In this document: one piece after another, positions 27,175 through 36,349 of the stretch
Layout of the letters: every line of letters starts with the position of its first letter
Position numbering within the stretch: position 1 is the stretch's first letter
Origin: an uncultured Phycisphaerales bacterium
Lineage (GTDB): Bacteria; Planctomycetota; Phycisphaerae; WQYP01
Direction: 5' to 3'
Length of the DNA stretch: 64,000 nt
Assembly: GCA_903845195.1 (NCBI GenBank)
Contig: CAIMWO010000033.1
Coordinates: forward strand, 66,347 to 130,346
Program-made: the position numbers and the translations under genes
The notes under the pieces: model-generated
What the model was told of the DNA's origin: nothing
The model's database searches: none
The model's input: the letters and a program-made list of their open reading frames with translations, nothing else

Positions 27175-28206
27175 ATGACCCAGATGAAACAATTATTGCT
27201 GCTCGGACTTGGTGCGGGGTTCTTGTTCGCCGCCGCGGGATGCGTGGCCGCCACCGATACCGGCGAGGGCCCACCAAGCGTTGCCGTCGCACGGTCCGCC
27301 TCCCTCGAACGTTCCATCGTCCTGCTCCAGATGCAGGCGCAAGCGCAGGATCCCTCCACCCGCGCCAACTGCATCGAAGCATTTCAATCGCTTCAGGATC
27401 CGCGCGTCGCATCCGTCATCGAGCAGGGACTCCACGATATCCAGCCGGTCGTCCGATTCGCCGCCGCCATGGTCTCCGGCAAACGTCAGGAGCTGAAATT
27501 CAAACCCGTCCTCGAAAAGATGGCCGCCTCTGATGACAGCGATTCCGTACGCGTCGCCGCTACCTACGCCTTGCGCCGCCTCGGCGATGCCACCAACATG
27601 AACTTCCTGGCCCAAACCCTCGTAAGCCCCGACGCCTCCACCCGCGCCAACACCGCCTTCGTCCTCGGCTTGCTCGGCGATCCCACGGCCGTGCCCCTGC
27701 TGCTCAGCCGGCGCAGCGAAACCGACTCCCGCGTCAAGTTCGAAATCAGCGCCGCACTCGCCCGCCTCGGCGATCCCGCCGCCCGCCGCGTCATCACCTC
27801 CCTGGCCCTCAGCAAATACGCTGAAGATCAGTGGAACGCCCTCGTCGTCTGCGGCGACCTCCCCGCCGACGTCGCCGGCAACCCCCTCCTCATAGGACTA
27901 AAAGAACCGCTGGCCATTCAGGATGGCACCCGCGAACAATCCGTCCGCCGCCAATTACTCGCAGCCCGGTCGCTGGGCAAACAAGGCTCCACGCAAGGTG
28001 GAAAAATGTGCGTTACCTACCTGAAAGACCCCGCCCCCAGCCTCCGCGGACTCGCCGCCCTGGCCCTGGGCGAAATGCTCTACCCCTCGGAAGAACGCGT
28101 ACTCGAACCGCTGCTGAAAGACCCCGACGAAGGCGTCCAACGCGCCGCCGCCGCCGCCATCGTCCAGGTCTGGGCCCGCAACGAAGCCAAGGTCGGAAGG
28201 AAGTAA
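27175..28206 (+). CDS. HEAT-repeat lipoprotein
   Basis: MTQMKQLLLLGLGAGFLFAAAGCVA lipobox; HEAT repeats such as DSVRVAATYALRRLGDATNMNFLAQTLVSPDASTRANTAFVLGLLGDPTAVPLLL. Confidence 0.85.
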   Translation: MTQMKQLLLLGLGAGFLFAAAGCVAATDTGEGPPSVAVARSASLERSIVLLQMQAQAQDPSTRANCIEAFQSLQDPRVASVIEQGLHDIQPVVRFAAAMVSGKRQELKFKPVLEKMAASDDSDSVRVAATYALRRLGDATNMNFLAQTLVSPDASTRANTAFVLGLLGDPTAVPLLLSRRSETDSRVKFEISAALARLGDPAARRVITSLALSKYAEDQWNALVVCGDLPADVAGNPLLIGLKEPLAIQDGTREQSVRRQLLAARSLGKQGSTQGGKMCVTYLKDPAPSLRGLAALALGEMLYPSEERVLEPLLKDPDEGVQRAAAAAIVQVWARNEAKVGRK

Positions 28207-28217
28207 GAGGTCAGGTT

Positions 28218-28691
28218 GTGTCCACACTCATCCACCAACGAGTCGAACTCGCCCGCAAAGGTCAGAATCCAACCGTCATCCGCCGCCTGCCCTCCGGATG
28301 GGTGGTGCTGGGGGACAACCAGACAATCCCCGGTTACACGCTTTTGCTTTCCGACCCAGTAGTCACCGATCTCAACGAACTGACGCCGGCGGGGCGGTCA
28401 GAGTTTCTCCGTGACATGGGGCTGGTGGGAGATGCCCTGCTGCAAGCCGCCGATGCCTACCTCATCAATTATTCGATCCTGGGCAACACCGACCATGCTC
28501 TGCACGCCCACATCCACCCGCGCTACCGCCACGAACAGGAAGAAGAACGCCGCACCGGTTTCTGGGCCTACTTCCCGCCACACCCGCAGGTGCCATTCGA
28601 CGTGGGGCGGGACCGCCCGCTCATGGATCGCATAGGCAAGGCCCTCGATGCGGTGTGCGCCCGACAGCAGATTGTCTGCGAGGCAATCTGA
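28218..28691 (+). CDS. HIT-like family protein
   Basis: PGYTLLLSDPVV...LTPAGRSEFLRDMGLVGDALLQAADAYLINYSILGNTDHALHAHIHPRY; HxHxH-type motif; GTG start 28218. Confidence 0.7.
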   Translation: MSTLIHQRVELARKGQNPTVIRRLPSGWVVLGDNQTIPGYTLLLSDPVVTDLNELTPAGRSEFLRDMGLVGDALLQAADAYLINYSILGNTDHALHAHIHPRYRHEQEEERRTGFWAYFPPHPQVPFDVGRDRPLMDRIGKALDAVCARQQIVCEAI

Positions 28692-28802
28692 CCAGTTTCG
28701 ACCCGGATTTCACTGACCTGGAGAGTTCGATGGCTACCAAAACAGAAAACGGGACAAAAACGGAAAACAGGTAAAGTCGAGACGCGGCGCGGTGGTCAGT
28801 CC

Positions 28803-29354
28803 TTATTTCTTGGTGACTGGGCGGTTTGGTGATAAGGAGCTGCCGGCTGTTTTTGCGGAGGGGGTGAACCATTGCAGGTAGACCACATCCAGCCATTGGT
28901 TGAACTTGAAGCCGATCTCGCGGAATCGACCTACTTCGGCAAATCCCATTGCGCGATGCAGTTCGACACTGGGAAGCTGATCCGCGGAAATGACCGCCAG
29001 CACGCTGTGATGTCCCAGCCGTGCCGCACGCTCCAGCAGATCCTGCAGCAGAGCCCGGCCAATTCCCTGCCGATGATGCTCGTGATGCACGTAGATCGAA
29101 TTTTCGACGGTGAACCGGTACGCACAGCGGCTGTGAAACGCATTCAACGCCCCCCAGCCGACAACCGTATCGCGCTCGTCCACCACCACCGTTACCGGAT
29201 GCCGCTCAGTATGCGCCGCAAACCACGCCTTCCGTTCTTCCATCGTGGAAGGCGATTCCTGATACGTGCACGTCGAGTGCAGCACGTAAAAATTGTAAAT
29301 ATCGTTGATCGCCTCCAGATCGGCGACCGTGGCATTCCGAATGCGAATACTCAT
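28803..29354 (-). CDS. GNAT acetyltransferase (phosphinothricin acetyltransferase-like)
   Basis: IRNATVADLEAINDIYNFYVLHSTCTYQESP, ENSIYVHHEHHRQGIGRALLQDLLERA, HRAMGFAEVGRFREIGFKFNQWLDVVYLQ. Confidence 0.9.
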   Translation of the reverse strand: MSIRIRNATVADLEAINDIYNFYVLHSTCTYQESPSTMEERKAWFAAHTERHPVTVVVDERDTVVGWGALNAFHSRCAYRFTVENSIYVHHEHHRQGIGRALLQDLLERAARLGHHSVLAVISADQLPSVELHRAMGFAEVGRFREIGFKFNQWLDVVYLQWFTPSAKTAGSSLSPNRPVTKK

Positions 29355-29423
29355 ACAAGACTCCAGCGACAGATTGGCCGCATTGTATGCCATTCTTCCT
29401 TTTCGTATACTCTCGGAAGTTCG

Positions 29424-29510
29424 CTAGGGGTGCCTGCAACTGCGGGCTGAGAGCACACCCTCCGAACCTGACCCGGCTAGCACCGGCGTAGGGAACGCGA
29501 GCAGACCATC
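29424..29510 (+). promoter_or_regulatory. TPP riboswitch (THI element) upstream of thiC
   Basis: AGGGGTGCC...GGGCTGAGAGCACACCCTCCGAACCTGACCCGGCTAGCACCGGCGTAGGGAA matches the canonical THI-box core. Confidence 0.96.
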
Positions 29511-29598
29511 GAGTCCTCCCCTTTATTCCCTTCGTGCTGTCCCGTGGCATGTGCCGCAGTGCTCTCGTTGTTTGAAGCCGAGAACCAAGGAGCCAGTC

Positions 29599-31374
29599 AT
29601 GATCCAGCCCAATACGTCCAGTGCGTCCAGCGTCGTCAACGGCAAGCAGTTGTACACGCAATACGAATTTGCCCGCGCCGGCATCATCACGCCGCAAATG
29701 ATCCGTGTCGCCCAGCGCGAGGCTCAGACGCCCGAGTTCATCCGTCAGGAAGTCGCTCGCGGCCGTCTGGTCATCCCCGCCAACATCCGCCACCTCGTCG
29801 GCTCCGGCGGCAATGCCACCGATTTCAATCCGCTTCAACTGGATCCTGCCGAGAAAATCAGCCGCGGATCATCCTCTGCCTTTGAAGCCTGCGGCCATCC
29901 CGGCGCCCGCGGCGAGGCGGCCAGCCTGTGGGTGAATCAAACCGTCGCCCAGCGCATGAAAGTGATTGCCGATGCCGACTATTGCCGCGGCGCCAGCGCC
30001 CCCAAGCGCCTCGATCCCATGGCGATCGGCCGCATGGTCTCGACGAAGATCAACGCCAACATCGGCGCCTCCCCCGTCAGTTCCGGTACCAGCGAAGAAG
30101 TGGAGAAACTCATGTGGGCGCAGAAGTACGGCGCCGACACGCTGATGGATCTTTCCACCGGCGGCAACCTCGTGGAATGTCGGCAGGACATCATTAATCA
30201 CAGCACCATCCCGATTGGGACTGTGCCGATCTACTCCATGATCATCGGCAAGAAAATCGAGGATCTCACCTACGACATGATTCTCAAGGAAGTCGAACGC
30301 CAGGCCCAGCAAGGCGTCGATTACTTCACCATTCACGCCGGCGTGCTCAAGAAACACATCCCGCTGCTCAAGAACCGCCTCACCGGCGTCGTTTCCCGCG
30401 GCGGGTCGCTGCTCTGCAAATGGATGATCGTGCACAACAAGGAAAACCCCATGTACGTGCTGTTCGACCAGATCAGCGCCATCATGCGGCAATATGATGT
30501 GACTTACTCCCTCGGTGACGGCCTGCGGCCCGGCTCCTGCGCGGATGCCACGGATGCGGCGCAACTGGCGGAACTCCATACGCTCGGCGAACTCACTCAG
30601 CGTGCCCGCGAATCCGGCGTGCAGTGCATGGTGGAGGGTCCCGGACACGTCCCGATGGATCAGGTCGCCATGAACATGACGCTGCAGCAGCGCATCTGCG
30701 ACGATGCACCGTTTTACGTGCTCGGCCCGCTGACCACTGACGTCTTCCCCGGTTACGACCACATCACGTCGGCCATCGGCGCCACGGAAGCGGCACGAGC
30801 CGGTGCCGCCATGCTCTGCTACGTGACTCCCAAGGAGCACGTCGGACTGCCCAAGGCGCAGGACGTCAAAGCCGGCTGCATTGCCTACAAGATTGCGGCC
30901 CATGCCGGCGACATTGCCCGCGGTATCACCGGCTCGCGGCAATGGGATGACGACATGAGCAAGGCCCGCGCGGCGCTCAACTGGCCCAAGATGTTCGAAC
31001 TGGCCTTCGACGGCGAAACCGCACGCGCGCTCCACGATGAAGACCTGGAAGTCGATACCGACTTCTGCGCGATGTGCGGCCACGACTGGTGCTCGATGCG
31101 GATCAGCAAGGAAATCCTGGAGTTCGCCAGCGGCAAAGATGAGGCATTCCAGCCGAAGAAGATTGCGATGCAATCCGACGGGATCAGCGAGGAAGGATCG
31201 GAACTGCTCAAGCAGCGCGGCGTGCTGACGCAGGAACAAATTCATGCGCTGGCGCACAAAGGTAAGAAAGCGGAATGTCATAGCGACAACGTGGAGGACG
31301 CATCGCAGGCCAAGCTGGTGCAGATCAACACGCTCAAAGCCCATGGCGTCGTTGTGAATGAGAGCGGGCTGTAA
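29599..31374 (+). CDS. thiC: Phosphomethylpyrimidine synthase
   Basis: FCAMCGHDWCSMRISKEI Fe-S motif, PVSSGTSEEVEKLMWAQKYGADTLMDLSTGG, MVEGPGHVPMDQVAMNM, FPGYDHITSAIGATEAA; preceded by TPP riboswitch. Confidence 0.98.
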   Translation: MIQPNTSSASSVVNGKQLYTQYEFARAGIITPQMIRVAQREAQTPEFIRQEVARGRLVIPANIRHLVGSGGNATDFNPLQLDPAEKISRGSSSAFEACGHPGARGEAASLWVNQTVAQRMKVIADADYCRGASAPKRLDPMAIGRMVSTKINANIGASPVSSGTSEEVEKLMWAQKYGADTLMDLSTGGNLVECRQDIINHSTIPIGTVPIYSMIIGKKIEDLTYDMILKEVERQAQQGVDYFTIHAGVLKKHIPLLKNRLTGVVSRGGSLLCKWMIVHNKENPMYVLFDQISAIMRQYDVTYSLGDGLRPGSCADATDAAQLAELHTLGELTQRARESGVQCMVEGPGHVPMDQVAMNMTLQQRICDDAPFYVLGPLTTDVFPGYDHITSAIGATEAARAGAAMLCYVTPKEHVGLPKAQDVKAGCIAYKIAAHAGDIARGITGSRQWDDDMSKARAALNWPKMFELAFDGETARALHDEDLEVDTDFCAMCGHDWCSMRISKEILEFASGKDEAFQPKKIAMQSDGISEEGSELLKQRGVLTQEQIHALAHKGKKAECHSDNVEDASQAKLVQINTLKAHGVVVNESGL

Positions 31375-31422
31375 GCCGGCCGGTTTGGCTGGATCGAGAA
31401 ATGCACAACGAGAAATAAATGA

Positions 31423-31460
31423 ACGACGCCGGATCTCGCGATCCGGCGTCGTCTTGTTTT
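31423..31460 (+). terminator. Rho-independent terminator after thiC
   Basis: Perfect 13-bp stem ACGACGCCGGATC / GATCCGGCGTCGT, loop TCGC, tail CTTGTTTT. Confidence 0.92.
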
Positions 31461-31484
31461 CGGAAAAGGCTACAGGCGGCGTGA

Positions 31485-32225
31485 TTAGCCGGCGTGTTGG
31501 ATCTTGTCCACGCATTCCTTGAGCTTCGGTCCGGGGTTCTTTTCGTCGCCTTCGTATTCCAGCGTGATAGCCTTGCACTTGGGGGCCTTCTGGATGAGGG
31601 CGAGCAGTTCCTTGAGTTTCAGGTTGCCGGTGCCGACGACGACATCTTCGCCCTTGCCGGTCGGAAGGAAGGTGAAGTCCTTGATGTGGACGCCATAGAG
31701 GCGGTCGATGTATTTTTCGGTCATTTTGATCGGATCGATGCCGGCCTGCATGGCCCAGGCGGTATCGATGCACATGCCGATGCGTGGGGAGGAATTTTTG
31801 AGGACGTGCGTGAGCATCTGTTCGTTGCCGAGCCAGTCATAGCCGCCGTGGTTATGGATGCCCATGACGAGGTCGTATTTGTCGGCGAGCTTTTCCGTGG
31901 CGCGGACGCACGCGGGGTAGGCGTCGACGTTGAAGGTGGTGGAGATCATCGTGCAGCCGGCCTGTTTGGCAAAGGCGAACCATTTTTCTTCCTTGGGATC
32001 GCCTTTGAAGCCTTGCACGCCGATCGAGGTGATCGTTACGCCAGCGTTCTTGAAGGTGTTGATGGTGCCGGCAAACGTGCTTTCGTTATCGAAATCGGCG
32101 TGAACGCCGCAGACTTCGATGCGGGAAAGACCAATGGCTTTGACCTGGGCGATGAGGGCGTCCAGCGGTTTGAATTCGCGGAAGCACCAGCTTTGAACGC
32201 CCAAATTGGCGGAAACGTTGAACAT
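31485..32225 (-). CDS. Sugar phosphate isomerase/epimerase (xylose isomerase-like TIM barrel)
   Basis: LGVQSWCFREFKPLDALIAQVKAIGLSRIEVCGVH, MGIHNHGGYDWLG, RIGMCIDTAWAMQAGIDP, YGVHIKDFTF. Confidence 0.92.
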   Translation of the reverse strand: MFNVSANLGVQSWCFREFKPLDALIAQVKAIGLSRIEVCGVHADFDNESTFAGTINTFKNAGVTITSIGVQGFKGDPKEEKWFAFAKQAGCTMISTTFNVDAYPACVRATEKLADKYDLVMGIHNHGGYDWLGNEQMLTHVLKNSSPRIGMCIDTAWAMQAGIDPIKMTEKYIDRLYGVHIKDFTFLPTGKGEDVVVGTGNLKLKELLALIQKAPKCKAITLEYEGDEKNPGPKLKECVDKIQHAG

Positions 32226-32363
32226 GGATATCTCCTGTAGGAAAGAAACAAGTCTGATGAAGCTACACGAAATGGACGGACAATCAAGCGTTTGCCGTAT
32301 GCGTTGGGTCCATACGCCTCATCCCGTACAATAACGCGTTCTTCCTTCGCAGGAGTTCTACGC

Positions 32364-33545
32364 ATGAATCACCGTTTCGCAATCGTGGCATCGTTGATTA
32401 CTTTTCTGGGGGCGGCGTCGCTGGCGTTGGCTGCAGAGCAAGGCGGCGGGCAGGACGTGCAACTGCAGCGCACGCTCGATCAGCCGTTCGATCTGAAGCT
32501 GGACAAGGTCGAGCTGTCGGAGGCGTTCAAGCAGATCGCGGCGGCGGCGAAGATCAATCTGCAGGTGGATCCGGCGTGCTACAACGCTTTGCCGTATGGA
32601 TCGACGACGCGCGTCTCGGCTGATTTTCGCCAGTCCAAACTGCGTGATGCGATCGAAGAGGTGCTGGTGCCGCTGGGGTTGCAACAGGCGGTTTCGGGGA
32701 GCACGGTGATCATTCGGCCGTCGAGCCCGCTGCTGCATATCGGTCGCAAGGCCGAATGGGAAGAACTGCGGTTGCTGCAGGATCTGCGGACGACGGAGAT
32801 CAAGCTCAATGCGGGAGCGACACAGGAATTCGACTGGACGACGATTCTTCGCGCGGCGCTGGGACGGGATGGTCTGGTGGTGACGATCGTCAATCCGGAT
32901 CACCAGGCAGAGCACGACAAGGCGATGGAGCAGCTCAAGAAGTTGTTCCCGATGACGGCGTTCCGTGCGATCGAAACGTATTGCCAACTGACGGGGCAAA
33001 TCTGGTTTGTGGAGGCAGGTTTGGGCGTGGGGGTCAATACGGCGAGCATCCGGATCATGCCGGAGCGGACGTGGATCAGCCGGCAACTGGAGCGGCCGAT
33101 ACTGCTGGCGGAGAAGAATGCGCCGTTGCAGCAGGTGGTCGATGAGCTGACGCATTTGTCGGGCATTCGGATGGTTCCGGAACCGGGTTTGTACCAGGCG
33201 GTGCCGGCCGTGACGCTGAATTCGAACAACAGTTCGGTGATCCAGACGCTCGAGGCGCTGGCGGGAGCAACGGGGATCAAGTTTGAGATTCGCGATGATT
33301 CGATTCTGCTGACGCTGGCCGGTCATTCTCCGATGGCCCAGCCGCGGAAGGAAGATGCGATCATCGGTCGCATTGCGGTGCCGACATCGGCGAATGGTCC
33401 GGTGCTGGATGTATTTCTGCGGGAGTCGGATTTGCCGCCGGAGTTGAATGAGTTGCGCAAGAAGAAGCTTCAGGAAGCCGTGGAGGCGATGGAGAAGGCG
33501 TGGAGTGCGCCGGCAACGCAGCCGGCCAGTGGGCCGGCCAAGTGA
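32364..33545 (+). CDS. Secreted protein with secretin/TonB short N-terminal (STN)-like domains
   Basis: Signal peptide; FDLKLDKVELSEAFKQIAAAAKINLQVDPACYNALPYGSTTRVSADFRQSKLRDAIEEVLVPLGLQQAVSGSTVIIRPS. Confidence 0.7.
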   Translation: MNHRFAIVASLITFLGAASLALAAEQGGGQDVQLQRTLDQPFDLKLDKVELSEAFKQIAAAAKINLQVDPACYNALPYGSTTRVSADFRQSKLRDAIEEVLVPLGLQQAVSGSTVIIRPSSPLLHIGRKAEWEELRLLQDLRTTEIKLNAGATQEFDWTTILRAALGRDGLVVTIVNPDHQAEHDKAMEQLKKLFPMTAFRAIETYCQLTGQIWFVEAGLGVGVNTASIRIMPERTWISRQLERPILLAEKNAPLQQVVDELTHLSGIRMVPEPGLYQAVPAVTLNSNNSSVIQTLEALAGATGIKFEIRDDSILLTLAGHSPMAQPRKEDAIIGRIAVPTSANGPVLDVFLRESDLPPELNELRKKKLQEAVEAMEKAWSAPATQPASGPAK

Positions 33546-33572
33546 ACCTGAACCGAGTTTGCGGGATTTCTG

Positions 33573-34710
33573 ATGACTGAATCGGCGGTGACAGTTTCGA
33601 CCGATCCGCTCGGCATGACGCTGGGCGATTTTGCGGCGATGCGGAAGACGCATCCGCAAGCCGTGCGCGATGAATATAAACGCATGATGCGGCGCGGCGA
33701 GGGGGTCGCACTGCCGGCGATTTTGCGGCGCGTCGATGATGAAGGCACGGTCAAATTCTGTCTGCCTGCGGGGGAAGCTAACGGGCAGCAGTTGGAGACG
33801 GAGTCGGTCATTATTCCGATGACCAGCTATCGCGGGACGGATTGGTGTACGCTGTGCGTTTCGTCGCAGGTGGGATGCCGGATGGGATGCACGTTTTGCG
33901 AGACGGGGCGGATGGGACTGCTGCGGAATTTGACGGCGGGGGAGATTGTCAGGCAGCGGCTGGTGGCGCGGACGATCAGGACTGAGGCGAAAGGACTGAA
34001 TGCAGAGGGGGGTGGAGGCGGTGGGTGTGCGGGGCGTTGGTGGGCAGAAGTATTTTTCGGATGGTATTCAGAACATTGTGTTCATGGGGATGGGCGAGCC
34101 GCTGGACAATTTTGAGAATCTCGTGCAGGCGATTCGCGTGCTGAATGATCCGTGCGGACTGGATTTTCCGCACACACAGATTACGGTGAGCACAGTGGGA
34201 CGCATCGATGGGTTGCGGAAGCTTGCGGCTTTGAGCTGGCCGAATCTTCGCATCGCGATCAGCCTGAATGCGGCGAATGACAGGCTGCGGGATGAGCTGA
34301 TGCCGGTGAACAAGGGGATGCCGCTGGCGGAGCTTCGGAGGACGTTGCAGGAATATCCGCTGGCGCCCAAGGCGCGATTTTTGATTGAGTATGTGCTGAT
34401 CAAGGGTGTGAATGACAGTTTGGCGGATGCGGATGCGGTGGCGGAGTTTTGCCGGTCGCTGCCGTGCATTGTGAATGTGATTCCGTACAATCCGCAGCGG
34501 TTTGCGGCGTATGAGACGCCGGCGGAAGAGACGATCGGGGCGTTCATTTTTCGATTGAAGGGGCACGGGATTTTCACGAAGCGCCGCATTACGCATGGGC
34601 GCGACCTGATGGGGGCGTGCGGACAGTTGGGCAATCCGGAGGTGCGGCGGCAGAAGGGGGCGAAGGTTCAGGTGACGAGTTCGAGGGGAGCGGATCTGGG
34701 CGGCGGGTGA
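33573..34710 (+). CDS. rlmN: 23S rRNA/tRNA (adenine-C2)-methyltransferase RlmN, split into two frames (frameshift near 33999-34030)
   Basis: 5' frame: [32 protein letters not shown] (CxxxCxxC radical SAM); 3' frame: [24 protein letters not shown] ... [23 protein letters not shown]; the 3' frame is +1 relative to the 5' frame. Confidence 0.9.
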
Positions 34711-34789
34711 GGGGGAATTTTCAATTTTCAATTTCCAGGGCGGTGGTTCGTGGGGCGTGGGTCGTGATCCGTGGGCCGTGGTTCGTCCT

Positions 34790-34943
34790 TCTATAGAAGG
34801 GGTGGAGGACCATGTTTGTACGCACAAGTATTGAGAGGAGAGTTTGTAGATGTTGGGAGCAGGAGAAGTTAGCGACGGAATAATTTTTGCGATTAGGGCC
34901 GATGGGGAGTGATTTACGTGCGCACAGATGTGAGAGGGTTTCG
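34790..34943 (-). repeat. ~150-bp dispersed element, copy 2 (inverted relative to 26335-26476)
   Basis: Minus strand CTCACATCTGTGCGCACGTAAATCACTCCCCATC...CAATACTTGTGCGTACAAACATGGTCCTCCACCCCTTCTATAGAAGG. Confidence 0.85.
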
Positions 34944-34963
34944 GCAAACAGTAATGAGGGAAC

Positions 34964-35009
34964 GTAAAAAAGAACAACCCCGGTGGCTCGCTATCGAGCC
35001 GCCGGGGTT
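34964..35009 (-). terminator. Rho-independent terminator of the PEP-CTERM gene
   Basis: On -: AACCCCGGCGGCTCG - ATAG - CGAGCCACCGGGGTT then GTTCTTTTTTACG. Confidence 0.85.
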
Positions 35010-35044
35010 GTGGTTGTTAGGGGGAAGGGGTTAGGGGTTGACGG

Positions 35045-35797
35045 TTACGCCTTGCGACGGCGGCGAGCGAGGAGGCCGACGGCGCCGAGGGCCAGGACGC
35101 TGAGCGAGGCGGGTTCGGGGGTAATCGTGGAGGGGACTTCCGAGAGGACAAGCGCATTAAGCTGATAATTTTGATAGGCCGGTGTATTAAGAAAAAGGTC
35201 CTGTGTCGCGGCGTCGGCGGTAAATGTGCCGATCACATAGCCACCCAATGGGCCAGACAGGTAGCTATACTGCTGGGCAGAAGAACTAGTCACGCCGTCA
35301 GAGCCTTGCATGGTAAAGGTGAAGAAATTATTAAATGGTGTCTCGGCGCCGAAAACATTGAGCATCAGAACTTGATACGTGGTTCCGGCCGTGAGCCCCT
35401 TGAGCGTGATGGCCCCACTACCACTGCCCGTTTCATTATACGACGCGTTGCCGAGAACGGCATCGAAGCTCGAATTTCCCGAGGTTCGGCCGGAGAGGAA
35501 GCCGGCCGAGTCGTGATCGCGCGTTATACTGACATCGGGAGTATAAAGATTATTAGTATATTGGTTGTGCTGAACGAAAGTGATTCCTGCCACGACGATG
35601 GGTGGATTGGAATCATCATTGTAGCTTCCAGTGTCGATCGCATACACGACTTTGGACGCATCAGGCAGGATGCTCGTGTCGCTGAAGGAACCATTGGACC
35701 AGGTAATGGCGGCGGCATTTGCCGACGCGGCCATTGCGCCCAGCACACCGGTTACCGCAACTGCCATCGCCAACGAACGCATGCAAGTCGATTTCAT
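35045..35797 (-). CDS. PEP-CTERM sorting-domain secreted protein
   Basis: N-terminal signal peptide; C-terminus TITPEPASLSVLALGAVGLLARRRRKA. Confidence 0.9.
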   Translation of the reverse strand: MKSTCMRSLAMAVAVTGVLGAMAASANAAAITWSNGSFSDTSILPDASKVVYAIDTGSYNDDSNPPIVVAGITFVQHNQYTNNLYTPDVSITRDHDSAGFLSGRTSGNSSFDAVLGNASYNETGSGSGAITLKGLTAGTTYQVLMLNVFGAETPFNNFFTFTMQGSDGVTSSSAQQYSYLSGPLGGYVIGTFTADAATQDLFLNTPAYQNYQLNALVLSEVPSTITPEPASLSVLALGAVGLLARRRRKA

Positions 35798-36172
35798 AGA
35801 CTCTCCTCTTAATTTGAAACGGCCTTCCATCTCGAGCACACCAAACCAAACGAATAGCCACAGTGGCCATCCGCGGATGTCCAAAGCGTGACCTTAACGC
35901 ATCAACCGATGCGCAAAGGAAGCGGATCAGCTCACGCCCAAAATCGGCGGAGACCGCAAAACTCTCTCTCTTTCTCGTGGAATTGTCCCGACACACGAGC
36001 GACACAAAGGCGGGAATTAGACCGCCGCGCCGCTCTCCCCCTGCCTACCTCTCGATTCCCCAGGTTCTCTTGACGTTCTAGGTGCGGCCAACATCGATTG
36101 CCGGGATTTCCGACGGATCAAGTCGCCGCATGTGTGGAATATACCCCGGATCTGGGGGCCGTCAAGTTTTTA

Positions 36173-36201
36173 ATCAATTATTTAATACGCATTAAATTGA
36201 T
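36173..36201. promoter_or_regulatory. AT-rich dyad in the divergent PEP-CTERM / GntR intergenic region
   Basis: AATCAATTATTTAATACGCATTAAATTGAT: arms ATCAATTATTTAAT and ATTAAATTGAT. Confidence 0.5.
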
Positions 36202-36349
36202 GTTAAATTATGGGTCCTGGCACAAGGTTGCAAGGATTAACGTAGACTGATGATTATGGCCTAAATATGATCAAGTAGATATTCTATTTTTATTGATTTG
36301 TATTGAAACCACGGTATCTTGTCTAGAGAACAGGTTCTGGAGTCAGGCG

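Noticed and set aside
29869-31773. 634-aa minus-strand ORF opposite thiC
   Set aside because: Antisense to an unambiguous ThiC; composition is shadow-like.
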